Assembly: GCA_017305815.1 (NCBI GenBank)
Contig: JAFKJZ010000443.1
Location: 1 to 10,347 of the forward strand
Direction: 5' to 3'
DNA length: 10,347 bases
DNA from: Hyphomicrobiales bacterium
GTDB taxonomy: Bacteria > Pseudomonadota > Alphaproteobacteria > Rhizobiales > Kaistiaceae
Numbering within the stretch: position 1 is the stretch's first letter; each line of letters begins with the position of its first letter. Below are positions 1-6,253 of this stretch, piece after piece. The notes under the pieces are model-generated. The model was not told the DNA's origin. It did no database searches and was given only the letters and a program-made list of their open reading frames with translations. The position numbers and the translations under genes are program-made.

Positions 1-333
1 GACTTCGGAATAGAGGACGACGAGTTCGTTACGGCCGAGCGTATCGAGCATCCGGCCGGCGAACCGGCCTTGCTTGACCTGGTTGCCCTCGATCCAGGGC
101 TTCATCGATTCGAGGATCTTCGGCTTCAGCAACCAGAGTCCGATGGCGAGCAGCGGTATGCCCGCCCCGAGCCGGCCGGTGGCCGCGGTGAAAATGCCCG
201 TCGATATCAGCGCCCCGGCGGCGCCGCGCCGCACCGAGCGCCCCAGCGCATGCGCGCCCTTCTCGCCTCCGAACAGGAAGGCGATGCCGATCGACACGGC
301 AAGCACGCCCAGGAACGGGATTATCAGACCCAT
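1..333 (-). CDS. DnaJ-family (TIM14-like) membrane protein, N-terminal part, cut by window edge
   Basis: The reading frame runs from ATG at 333 off the left edge, giving 111 residues with no stop. A GGAG lies 5 nt upstream of the ATG (339-342), which supports this start. The protein opens with a hydrophobic segment (about residues 2-21), then a short basic stretch (RSVRRG), then a second hydrophobic segment (about 40-70). It ends in the motif QGRFAGRMLDTLGRNELVVL (residues 88-107). This resembles the 'GRFAGRxLdxLsxxEL' segment that precedes the C-terminal J domain in alphaproteobacterial TIM14-like DnaJ proteins. In those proteins the J domain, with its HPD motif, would recruit DnaK at the membrane. 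That domain would lie outside this window, so the assignment rests on the N-terminal architecture only. The gene is divergent from panC across 192 nt. Confidence 0.65.
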   Translation of the reverse strand, partial: MGLIIPFLGVLAVSIGIAFLFGGEKGAHALGRSVRRGAAGALISTGIFTAATGRLGAGIPLLAIGLWLLKPKILESMKPWIEGNQVKQGRFAGRMLDTLGRNELVVLYSEV

Positions 334-380
334 CGGTTCTCCAGACTGGCCGATTCCGTCCGGCCCTTCCCTCTCTATTG

Positions 381-394
381 CGGACAAGTGTCCG
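381..394. promoter_or_regulatory. 14-bp inverted repeat in the DnaJ/panC divergent gap, candidate operator
   Basis: CGGACA-AG-TGTCCG has perfect 6-bp arms around a 2-bp centre, so it is more like a dimeric protein-binding site than a hairpin. It lies 48 bp before the leftward start and 131 bp before panC. On the minus strand it falls within a weak TTGCCG-17-CAATAG arrangement that could be a promoter for the DnaJ-type gene. No regulator is identifiable. A 14-bp palindrome can occur by chance in GC-rich DNA. Confidence 0.25.
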
Positions 395-514
395 TCGCGG
401 CAAGGGCCGGCGGCCGCGATGGATGACGCGCGCATGATTTGCTAGACAGGCGCCGCACGGTCGCGGGCGCCGCCAACCACAATCCTTGGCGACGCCGGGC
501 CGCGCTCCGCGCAA

Positions 515-520
515 AGAGGA
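515..520 (+). promoter_or_regulatory. Shine-Dalgarno sequence fixing the panC start
   Basis: AGAGGA ends 5 nt before ATG 526. It supports 526 over the further-upstream in-frame start at 439, whose 29 extra residues (arginine-rich, not PanC-like) fall before the conserved N-terminus. Confidence 0.7.
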
Positions 521-525
521 ATGCC

Positions 526-1374
526 ATGCCCGCCAGCCCGATCATCCACCGCACCGTCGACGACCTGCGATCCGCCGTTTCCGACTGGCGACGAGACGGC
601 CTTCGCATTGGCATGGTGCCCACCATGGGCGCGCTGCACAGCGGACATCTGGAACTCGTGCGCGCCGCCCGCGAGCGCGCCGACCGGATCATCGTCTCGA
701 TCTTCGTCAATCCGACGCAGTTCGCGCCGACCGAGGACTTCGGCTCCTATCCCCGCACCGAGACGAGCGACGTCGCCAAGCTCGCGGAACTCGGCGTCGA
801 GGCGGTGTTCGCCCCCAACGCCAACGAGATGTATCCGGCCGGCTATTCGACCACCGTCTCGCTGGCGGGACCGGCGATCGGGCTCGAAACCGACTTCCGG
901 CCGCACTTCTTCTCCGGCGTCGCGACGGTGGTCTCCAAACTGTTGATCGCCGCCTTCCCGGATGTCGCGATGTTCGGCGAGAAGGACTACCAGCAGCTGA
1001 TGGTCGTGCGTCAGATGGCCCGCGACCTGCGGCTGCCGACGGAAATCGTCGGACTGCCGACCATCCGCGAAGCGGACGGCCTCGCCCTCTCCTCCCGCAA
1101 CGCCTACCTCTCGGCCGAGGAACGTCAGACAGCGACGACGATCTCGCGCGTCATGCGGCATGCCGCCGACGCGATCCGGGCCGACGGCGATGCCGAAACG
1201 GCGCTGACCGAAGGGCGGGCGACGCTGACGGCGGCCGGATTCCGCGTCGACTATCTGGTGCTGCGCAATGCGGAGACGCTGGCGGAGATCGTCGACATCG
1301 CGAACGAGCCACGCCGGATGCTCGCCGCCGCCTGGCTCGGCAAGACCCGCCTGATCGACAACATCGCCGTCTAG
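526..1374 (+). CDS. panC: Pantothenate synthetase (pantoate--beta-alanine ligase)
   Basis: Cytosolic enzyme that condenses D-pantoate with beta-alanine using ATP, through a pantoyl-adenylate, to give pantothenate, the precursor of CoA and acyl-carrier phosphopantetheine. The product is 282 residues, the normal family length. Family signatures appear in order: MVPTMGALHSGHL with the nucleotidyl-transferase HxGH motif at 38-41, FVNPTQF just after, GEKDYQQL at 151-158, and LALSSRN at 186-192, the KMSKS-like ATP loop. The C-terminal domain ends normally (TRLIDNI). The start is ATG 526, set by AGAGGA 5 nt upstream. panB is not in view, so panC stands apart from it here. The gene meets the DUF1489 gene tail to tail with a 5-nt gap. 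Confidence 0.97.
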   Translation: MPASPIIHRTVDDLRSAVSDWRRDGLRIGMVPTMGALHSGHLELVRAARERADRIIVSIFVNPTQFAPTEDFGSYPRTETSDVAKLAELGVEAVFAPNANEMYPAGYSTTVSLAGPAIGLETDFRPHFFSGVATVVSKLLIAAFPDVAMFGEKDYQQLMVVRQMARDLRLPTEIVGLPTIREADGLALSSRNAYLSAEERQTATTISRVMRHAADAIRADGDAETALTEGRATLTAAGFRVDYLVLRNAETLAEIVDIANEPRRMLAAAWLGKTRLIDNIAV

Positions 1375-1379
1375 GGCGG

Positions 1380-1817
1380 CTAGAGCAGGCCGAGTTCGGC
1401 GAGCTCGGCCTTCAATGCCGAGGGCAGTTCGTCGCCCGCGCCGCCGATCGACGCCAGATCGCGCGGCGCGTCTTTTTCCTGGAGATAGCGCCAGCCCTGG
1501 AACGGCCGCTTCGGCTGCCATTCGGTCGGGATGACCTGCGGGTCGAAGACGATCCGGCAGCGCTGGATGCCGTCCGCGCCGGTCACCGTCTGAAGATCGC
1601 GCAGGCGCTGGCGCGCCTGCACCTGGCCCTTGATCACCCAGTAGAGCGATCCGCCGTCCAGAAGCTCGGGAATACGCTTCGGAATCATGCGGGTGGTGTG
1701 GGTGTCCTCGGGTTCGAGCCCCATGCCGCGCTGGCGAACCAGATCCTCCGCGATCCAATCGGTCAGCTGATCGATCGATTCGACACCGACGCAGAGTTTG
1801 ATGAGATGCAGGGCCAT
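1380..1817 (-). CDS. DUF1489 family protein
   Basis: Conserved alphaproteobacterial protein of unknown function, 145 residues from ATG 1817. Family hallmarks are the N-terminus MALHLIKLCVG, HTTRMIPKR in the middle, and GGSLYWVIKGQVQARQRL, followed by a C-terminal part with PKRPFQGWRYL. There are no membrane segments or signal peptide, so it should be cytosolic. An open frame continues upstream to about 1940, but that extension is Arg/Pro-rich and unlike the family, so it is excluded. The best Shine-Dalgarno (GAGGA, 1831-1835) lies 13 nt from the ATG, which is rather far. It ends in TAG 5 nt beyond the panC stop, on the opposite strand. Family call firm, function unknown. Confidence 0.9.
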   Translation of the reverse strand: MALHLIKLCVGVESIDQLTDWIAEDLVRQRGMGLEPEDTHTTRMIPKRIPELLDGGSLYWVIKGQVQARQRLRDLQTVTGADGIQRCRIVFDPQVIPTEWQPKRPFQGWRYLQEKDAPRDLASIGGAGDELPSALKAELAELGLL

Positions 1818-1978
1818 GCGGGGAGACTTGTCCTCAAACGGGCGGGCGGCGAAGGCCGCGTCGATTTTTCCACAAGGATGAAATGGCGCTCGGCTTCGGA
1901 CTGGCCTATGAGCCTGTCTGGAAACGGCGCAAGCTAGCATAGGCGTTCCGCCCGCCCCGCGAAAGCAGGAAGGGGGAG

Positions 1979-2053
1979 ATGCGACAGCGCTGCGGCAGCC
2001 CGTTCGACGCCCGTCCGGATCGGCGTCGGTCCCCTAGCACGAGGCGAACATGA
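1979..2053 (+). CDS. Possible 24-residue Arg-rich leader ORF, uncertain
   Basis: A short frame opens at ATG 1979, with AGGA (1967-1970) 8 nt upstream. It stops at TGA 2051-2053, so its stop overlaps the next gene's start as ATGA at 2050-2053. The encoded peptide (MRQRCGSPFDARP, then RRR, ending TRRT) is basic, with 8 Arg, and matches no family I know. The arrangement is what a translationally coupled leader peptide would look like. However, third-position GC is not strongly biased, and a short frame like this arises easily in GC-rich DNA. The following gene also has its own GAGG. The stretch holds a 7-bp stem (2005-2011 with 2022-2028). Confidence 0.2.
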   Translation: MRQRCGSPFDARPDRRRSPSTRRT

Positions 2054-2241
2054 CGGAACAGAAGCTCCCCATCGACGACAAGGCGAGCCGCGTGGCCATG
2101 GTCGGCATCATCGCCGGCCTGGTGCTGACGGCGGCCGGCATGATGTTCCGCCAGCCGATCTTCGGCGGACTCGGCCTCTTCCTTATTGTCGTGCTGGTAC
2201 TCCTGCGGCGTCCAATCGCGCGATTGCTCTCGTCGCGCTGA
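2050..2241 (+). CDS. Small two-helix membrane protein, hypothetical
   Basis: 63 residues starting at ATG 2050, with GAGG (2041-2044) 5 nt upstream. The N-terminus is polar and charged (MTEQKLPIDDKASR). Two hydrophobic stretches follow, about residues 15-33 (VGIIAGLVLTAAGMMF) and 37-53 (IFGGLGLFLIVVLVLL), separated by a short RQP turn. A basic C-terminus (RRPIARLLSSR) follows. This is a helical hairpin of the inner membrane with both ends predicted cytosolic by the positive-inside rule. I recognise no family and assign no function. It is followed after 73 nt by the DUF599 gene in the same direction. Confidence 0.65.
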   Translation: MTEQKLPIDDKASRVAMVGIIAGLVLTAAGMMFRQPIFGGLGLFLIVVLVLLRRPIARLLSSR

Positions 2242-2261
2242 GCGGCGTGTTGCTCAGGCCA

Positions 2262-2294
2262 AGCCGGTTTGGCACCATCGGCGGCAAACCGGCT
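2262..2294 (+). repeat. Perfect 10-bp inverted repeat (stem-loop) just before the DUF599 gene
   Basis: AGCCGGTTTG (2262-2271) and CAAACCGGCT (2285-2294) pair perfectly around a 13-nt loop. The stem ends 3 nt before the Shine-Dalgarno GGGAGGAG of the DUF599 gene and begins 20 nt after the preceding stop. No T-run follows, so it is not a typical intrinsic terminator. It could be an attenuating or mRNA-stabilising hairpin between the two cistrons, or a protein-binding site. Confidence 0.55.
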
Positions 2295-2297
2295 AGC

Positions 2298-2305
2298 GGG
2301 AGGAG
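2298..2305 (+). promoter_or_regulatory. Strong Shine-Dalgarno supporting the GTG start of the DUF599 gene
   Basis: GGGAGGAG lies 9 nt before GTG 2315. No ATG in frame fits the conserved N-terminus, so this ribosome site decides for the GTG. Confidence 0.7.
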
Positions 2306-2314
2306 CAGCCAATC

Positions 2315-3019
2315 GTGTTCGAGATTTCCGCGATCGACATCGTCGCGATCGTCACATTCGGTGCGTCGTGGTTTCTCTATTCCGTGATCCTGTCACGGCT
2401 CGCCGCCTCCGGCCGCACGCTGTCTTCGGCGATGGATATCCAGCGCCGGCAATGGATGCGGACGATGATGCACCGCGATCTCCGCATGATCGACACCGGC
2501 ATCATGAGCGGCCTGCAGAACGGCACCGCCTTTTTTGCCTCGACCTCGTTGCTGGCGATCGGCGGCTGCTTCGCCATGCTCAACTCGGCCGATCACATCA
2601 ATAGCGTGATGCGCGACCTGGCCCTGGTGCCGACGGTGCCGCGGGGCCTTTTCGAGGCCAAGGTGATCGGGCTGATGCTGATCTTCGGGTACGCCTTCTT
2701 CAAGTTCGGCTGGTCCTATCGGCTGTTCAACTATGCCTCGATCCTGATCGGGGCGACCCCGACCGCCGCCCACGCGGCCGAGCCGGAGACGGTCGCCGCC
2801 GCCGAGCGCGCCGCGGTGTTCACCATCACCGCCGGCCGCCACTTCAACCATGGCCTCCGGGCCTTCTTCTTCTCCATCGGCTATCTCGGCTGGTTCGTGA
2901 ACGGCTGGACGCTGATCGTCACCACGCTGGTGGTGGCGCTCGTGCAATTGCACCGGCAGTTCTTCTCGGATTCGGCCAAGATCGTCATCGCCGCCGCCGC
3001 GCGCCAGGAAGTCCCATGA
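2315..3019 (+). CDS. DUF599 family integral membrane protein
   Basis: 234 residues from GTG 2315. The family signature is clear: a first membrane helix (about 8-25), then RRQWMRTMMHRDLRMIDTGI and GLQNGTAFFASTSLLAIGG (about 43-83). Further helices lie near 114-135 and at the C-terminus (about 184-222). Function is unknown; the family is a multi-pass inner-membrane protein common in Proteobacteria. Central residues around 149-163 are Ala/Glu-rich and probably form a loop. It is preceded by a hairpin and strong Shine-Dalgarno, and its TGA overlaps the next ATG by 4 nt (ATGA, 3016-3019), so it is likely translationally coupled to the DUF3253 gene. Family call firm; no role is claimed. Confidence 0.9.
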   Translation: MFEISAIDIVAIVTFGASWFLYSVILSRLAASGRTLSSAMDIQRRQWMRTMMHRDLRMIDTGIMSGLQNGTAFFASTSLLAIGGCFAMLNSADHINSVMRDLALVPTVPRGLFEAKVIGLMLIFGYAFFKFGWSYRLFNYASILIGATPTAAHAAEPETVAAAERAAVFTITAGRHFNHGLRAFFFSIGYLGWFVNGWTLIVTTLVVALVQLHRQFFSDSAKIVIAAAARQEVP

Positions 3020-3309
3020 AAGTCAGCCACGAGCTCATCGAAACCACCCTGGTCGGCCTCCTCGCCTCCCTGCCCCCAGGCAAGAGCCTGGACCCGACCG
3101 AGCTCGCGCGCGCCATCGCCGGCAATGACGAAAAGGTCTGGCGCCTGCTGATGGTGCCGATCCGGGCGGTCGCGAGCCGCCTCGCCGATGACGGCCGCGC
3201 GACGATCCTGCGCAAGGGCCGGCCGGTCGACCCGCATGATTTCAAGGGCGTCTACCGGATCGGCGCAGCGGCGCCTGCCGATGGCGGGGACGCGCCGGAG
3301 GCCGTCTAG
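3016..3309 (+). CDS. DUF3253 family small protein
   Basis: 97 residues from ATG 3016, which overlaps the DUF599 stop. AGGAAG (3006-3011) lies 4 nt upstream. The pattern fits DUF3253: an N-terminal helical region, the PTELARAIAG element, W-R-LMVPIRAVASRLADDGR, and then ILRKGRPVDPHDFKGVYRI. The last part looks like a helix followed by a beta-hairpin wing. The helix pattern and basic 'R.ILRKGRPVDP' strand suggest a small winged-helix fold (inference), but DNA binding is not shown. There is no membrane segment, so it is cytosolic. The last residues (AAAPADGGDAPEAV) look disordered. Its stop TAG shares CTAG 3306-3309 with the stop of the opposing DUF218 gene. Confidence 0.85.
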   Translation: MKVSHELIETTLVGLLASLPPGKSLDPTELARAIAGNDEKVWRLLMVPIRAVASRLADDGRATILRKGRPVDPHDFKGVYRIGAAAPADGGDAPEAV

Positions 3310-4097
3310 GGGCCAGGAAAGAGGCTGTCGGTGCGGCCCGAAAGCCAATAGGCCAGAAGCCCGATCCACTCCTTGGTCGCGATGTCGACGCGCTCCAGCC
3401 CGACGGAGGGTTGCGACACGAACCGCGTCAGGTCCTGCGTGCCGGCCGAACGATAGTCCGATGGCCAGGGCAGGACGTCCCAGCCGATGGCGCGGAAGCA
3501 TCCGACCGAGCGCGGCATGTGAAAGGCAGAGGTCACGAGCAGCCAGCGCTCGCCGGGCTTCGGATCGACCAGCGCCTTCGTAAAGCGGGCATTCTCGGCG
3601 GTGTCGCGGCTGCGATCCTCTATCGTGATGCGGGCTGCGGGTATGCCCATGGAGAGGAAGAAGCGCCGTGCCGCCTCGCCCTCCGAATTACCGTCCGGCA
3701 CGAACTGATCGGTGCCGCCTGTGAACACGAGGCGTGCCTCCGGATGGCGCAGCGCCAGGGCGACGCCGTCCGTCAGCCGATCGCCGGCATCGGTCAGCGT
3801 CACCGACTGCCGCGCCTCGCCGATCCGCTGGTCGATGCCGCCGCCCAGCACGAGGATGCCGGTCACCGGCCCATCTGACTCGACCCGGTTAAACCGGTTC
3901 TCGAGCGGAAGGAGCAGCGCCGCGCCGAGCGGCGAGAAGCCGGCGACGAGCAGCCCGATCGCCGCCACCAGCACCAGGCCGGCGCCGAGTCTCACCGCGC
4001 CGAGGCCGATGGCGAGGACGCCGGCGGCGAGTGTCAGGATCAGCGCGGCCGACGGCTGCAGGAAGAACCAGACCAGCTTGGCGGCATAGAAGAACAT
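3306..4097 (-). CDS. YdcF/ElyC-type DUF218 membrane protein
   Basis: 263 residues from ATG 4097. Two N-terminal hydrophobic segments (about 9-33 and 37-62) anchor a soluble domain with the DUF218 (SanA/ElyC/YdcF) motifs: GILVLGGGIDQR (80-91), LVFTGGTD, then EDRSRDTAENARFT and LLVTSAFHMPRSVGCFRAIG. The two-helix layout is that of E. coli ElyC, a factor in envelope and peptidoglycan biogenesis; the exact chemistry of the family is not settled. The gene starts 17 nt after the aldo/keto reductase stop on the same strand and is probably co-transcribed. No clear Shine-Dalgarno is seen (a weak GAGA about 11 nt upstream), so the start is moderately sure. It ends overlapping the DUF3253 stop by 4 bp. 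Confidence 0.88.
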   Translation of the reverse strand: MFFYAAKLVWFFLQPSAALILTLAAGVLAIGLGAVRLGAGLVLVAAIGLLVAGFSPLGAALLLPLENRFNRVESDGPVTGILVLGGGIDQRIGEARQSVTLTDAGDRLTDGVALALRHPEARLVFTGGTDQFVPDGNSEGEAARRFFLSMGIPAARITIEDRSRDTAENARFTKALVDPKPGERWLLVTSAFHMPRSVGCFRAIGWDVLPWPSDYRSAGTQDLTRFVSQPSVGLERVDIATKEWIGLLAYWLSGRTDSLFPGP

Positions 4098-4114
4098 CGA
4101 AAGCGGTTCTCGGC

Positions 4115-4933
4115 TCAGTCCCAATCGGGCGAGAAGGCCGAATCGCACATGCGCGAACCTTCGGTCTTCAGCGCGTCGATCGCTGCGATGTCGGCCTCCG
4201 GCAGCTCGAAGCCCTCGATGTCGAGGTTCTGCCTGATGCGGGCCGCATGGGCGCTCTTCGGAATGGCGACGCAGCCCTTCTGGATCTGCCAGCGCAGCAC
4301 GACCTGGGCAGGCGTGCGGCCGAAGCGGCCGGCGATGTCCTGGATCACCGGTTCGTCCAGCACGTCGCCACGCCCCAGCGGGCAATAGGCGACAAAGGCC
4401 GTGCCATGCGCCAGCGTCGCCGCCCGCAGCTTCGACTGGTCGAGATAGGGATGATGTTCGCACTGGTTGACGACGATCGGCTCCTCGGTCGCGGCCCAGG
4501 CCTCGTCGAGCAGGCGGATCGTATAGTTGGAAACGCCGATATGGCGCGCCAGGCCGCGCTGCTTGACGCGGTTCAGCGAGCGGATCGTTTCGGCCGACGA
4601 AAGCGTCCGGCTCGGCCAGTGGATCAGGATCAGGTCGAGCTGGTCGATGCGCAGCCGGCGCAGCGACGCTTCCGCCGCGCGCATCATGTCGTCGGCGCCA
4701 AGCTGCTCAGGTGGGATCTTGGAGGTGATGAAGACGTCGTCGCGCGCAATTCCGGAGCGGCGCAGCCCCTCGCCCACCTCGGCCTCGTTGCCATAGCCGA
4801 TGGCGGTATCGATGTGGCGGTAGCCCGCCTCGAGCGCCGAGGCGACGGCCGTGGTCGCCGTCTCGCCGGAAAGCTGCCAGGTGCCGAGGCCGATCACCGG
4901 CAAAATGGCGCCATGCGCCTTGACCGTCTGCAT
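4115..4933 (-). CDS. Aldo/keto reductase, DkgB-like
   Basis: NADPH-dependent carbonyl reductase of the AKR superfamily, 272 residues, a single TIM barrel, presumed cytosolic. The catalytic tetrad is complete: Asp42 and Tyr47 in GYRHIDTAIGYGNE, Lys72 in FITSKIP, and His105 in LILIHWP. Cofactor-side signatures follow: GVSNYTI, VVNQCEHHPYL, VAYCPLGRG, and IPKSAHAARIRQN near the C-terminus. Length and order match 2,5-diketo-D-gluconate reductase B (DkgB) and related AKR5-type enzymes; the true substrate (a ketoaldehyde or sugar ketone) cannot be read from sequence. Start ATG 4933 has GGAG 7 nt upstream; an open frame continues to 5044 but is not family-like. It lies 61 nt downstream of the diguanylate cyclase stop. 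Confidence 0.93.
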   Translation of the reverse strand: MQTVKAHGAILPVIGLGTWQLSGETATTAVASALEAGYRHIDTAIGYGNEAEVGEGLRRSGIARDDVFITSKIPPEQLGADDMMRAAEASLRRLRIDQLDLILIHWPSRTLSSAETIRSLNRVKQRGLARHIGVSNYTIRLLDEAWAATEEPIVVNQCEHHPYLDQSKLRAATLAHGTAFVAYCPLGRGDVLDEPVIQDIAGRFGRTPAQVVLRWQIQKGCVAIPKSAHAARIRQNLDIEGFELPEADIAAIDALKTEGSRMCDSAFSPDWD

Positions 4934-4940
4934 GAGATTT

Positions 4941-4944
4941 CTCC
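4941..4944 (-). promoter_or_regulatory. Shine-Dalgarno deciding the aldo/keto reductase start
   Basis: GGAG (minus strand) lies 7 nt before ATG 4933. It supports that start over an upstream in-frame codon at 5044, which would lie inside the diguanylate cyclase gene. Confidence 0.6.
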
Positions 4945-4994
4945 AGCGGGGGACAGGGCGGATACCATCCTGCGCTACCGCGACAGGGTCAAGC

Positions 4995-6146
4995 TCAGCC
5001 TGCCGCCTGGAACACCAGATCTCGGCCACCCCGCTTGGCGGCATAGAGCGCCTCGTCCGCCGCGACCATCAACCGCTCGAAATCGACCCCAAGGCCTGTC
5101 GCGGTGATGACGCCGACGCTGACCGTGACGGGAATGCGATGGCCGGCATGATGGATCGGATCGTCGGCGAAATTGGCGCGAATGCGTTCGGCGACCTGGC
5201 GCCCGCGCTCGGCGCCGCAACCGACGAGCAGCGCCGCGAATTCCTCGCCGCCGACGCGACCCACGAAGTCCGAATCCGTGACATGCTGCCGGACGAGCGT
5301 CGAGAAGCACTTCAGCGCCGTATCGCCGGCCGCATGGCCATAGCGATCGTTGAGCTGTTTGAAGCGGTCGAGATCGAACAGCAGCAAGGTGACCTCGTCG
5401 CCCTCCCCGCTCCTGTGCTCGACCCGCTTCCGGGCGACGTCCATGAAGGCGCCATGGTTCAGAAGGCCAGTCAGGCCGTCCGTCCGCGCGGCGCGCTTCA
5501 GCAGGTTCTTCAGCCTTTCATCCGAGAGGCGAAGCCCGATGATCGTCGCGGCGAACATCATCAGGATCGGCTCCAGGATGCCGAGCCCGATGAACGAGCC
5601 GCCCTGCATGACGTCCGAAGGAAGGTCGAGCGTGAGCGCGGCGATGGTCCGCAGGACGAGAAAGCCGGCATGCCCCGCAGGAACGGCGGCGAAGGGTCCG
5701 CGCCAAACGAGCTCGTCCTTGCCATTCACCCAGATCTCCCAGGCGAGCGCCAGCGAGAGGATGCCGCTCAGCACAGAGCTCAGGGCGATGCGATAGGCAA
5801 GCGAATCCGCGATCGCCGGCACCAGCATGGCCAGCATCCAAATCGCGGGCATCACGGATACCGGCCACCAGCTCGCCCGGCGGCCATTGAAGGCGCGCGC
5901 GCCGTTCCAGGCGAGGCCGAGGCCGACGAACACGCCGGCATTGCCGACGCCGACGGCAAGCCAAAACGGCAGATAGCTACGCAACACCAGCAGAATACAG
6001 CAGAGCGTGCCCAGCTGCAGCGCCAGCGCCCAGTACAGCACATGGACGTCCGGCTTGCGCCTGGCCCAGTTCGTCACCATCGACACGGCGGCCATCTGGG
6101 TCATGAAAGCCAGCACAACCAGCAAGGTCGGAACGTCGAGCTTCAT
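4995..6146 (-). CDS. Membrane-bound diguanylate cyclase (GGDEF), no RxxD I-site
   Basis: Makes cyclic di-GMP from two GTP at the inner membrane. The N-terminal 205 or so residues hold about seven hydrophobic helices and no known sensor domain that I recognise. The GGDEF domain starts at about residue 217 (RAARTDGLTGLLNHGAF) and looks intact: metal-binding Asp258 in FDLDRFKQLND, Asn266 and Asp275 (YGHAAGD), and the active loop GGEEF at 299-303, with AADEALYAAKRGGRD at the end. The inhibitory-site position has TDSD (290-293), so its Arg is missing. Length is 383 residues from ATG 6146; a GTG at 6173 would add 9 residues. Neither start has a well-placed Shine-Dalgarno (a G-run lies 14 nt away), so the start is uncertain. 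Two hairpins fill the upstream gap. Confidence 0.9.
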   Translation of the reverse strand: MKLDVPTLLVVLAFMTQMAAVSMVTNWARRKPDVHVLYWALALQLGTLCCILLVLRSYLPFWLAVGVGNAGVFVGLGLAWNGARAFNGRRASWWPVSVMPAIWMLAMLVPAIADSLAYRIALSSVLSGILSLALAWEIWVNGKDELVWRGPFAAVPAGHAGFLVLRTIAALTLDLPSDVMQGGSFIGLGILEPILMMFAATIIGLRLSDERLKNLLKRAARTDGLTGLLNHGAFMDVARKRVEHRSGEGDEVTLLLFDLDRFKQLNDRYGHAAGDTALKCFSTLVRQHVTDSDFVGRVGGEEFAALLVGCGAERGRQVAERIRANFADDPIHHAGHRIPVTVSVGVITATGLGVDFERLMVAADEALYAAKRGGRDLVFQAAG

Positions 6147-6156
6147 GGCGGCGCGC

Positions 6157-6194
6157 GGATCCCCCCAGTCCACATTGTGGGACTGCGGGGGACC
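6157..6194 (-). repeat. Imperfect stem-loop in the diguanylate cyclase leader
   Basis: CCCCC (6161-6165) pairs with GGGGG (6187-6191), CAGT (6166-6169) with ACTG (6182-6185), and CCACA with TGTGG inside, with single-base bulges. GG/CC pairs extend it outward. In the minus-strand RNA it ends about 10 nt before ATG 6146 and buries the only G-rich stretch near the start, so it could restrain translation of the cyclase. That role is inference. Confidence 0.45.
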
Positions 6195-6207
6195 TCATAG
6201 ATCGAAA

Positions 6208-6233
6208 CCCCTTAAGGAACAATTCCTTCGGGG
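6208..6233 (-). terminator. Stem-loop after gnnB-like gene, candidate terminator
   Basis: CCCC (6208-6211) pairs with GGGG (6230-6233), and AAGGAA (6214-6219) with TTCCTT (6223-6228), around a 3-nt loop, with an internal TT/C mismatch. On the minus strand it begins 20 nt past the aminotransferase stop and is followed by only TTTC, a short U-run. A weak terminator or mRNA 3'-end stabiliser is the likeliest role. A poor promoter-like pair, TTGTTC-17-TATGAG, overlaps it and could serve the cyclase gene. Confidence 0.45.
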
Positions 6234-6253
6234 AAGTACATTGTAGCGGTTGC

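Noticed and set aside
442..1758. Long open frame on the minus strand opposite panC
   Set aside because: Shadow of panC and DUF1489: it crosses both genes, is Arg/Gly/Asp-rich, and matches no family. The panC frame has full catalytic motifs.
486..1937. Long plus-strand frame (483 codons) through panC and DUF1489
   Set aside because: Arg-rich low-complexity translation caused by GC-biased third positions; no ribosome site or family match.
4934..5044. Extending the aldo/keto reductase upstream to 5044
   Set aside because: The extension overlaps the cyclase C-terminus and is not AKR-like; ATG 4933 has GGAG at good spacing.
4851..6200. 449-codon plus-strand frame opposite the diguanylate cyclase
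   Set aside because: Antisense shadow of the GGDEF gene; composition (Arg, Gln, Asp, His) is typical of reversed GC-rich coding DNA. Similar shadows at 4031-5107, 6317-7468 and 7411-8433 are rejected for the same reason.
6157..6253. c-di-GMP riboswitch before the diguanylate cyclase
   Set aside because: The gap has two simple hairpins but no multi-helix junction or consensus of the known c-di-GMP riboswitch classes that I can recognise.
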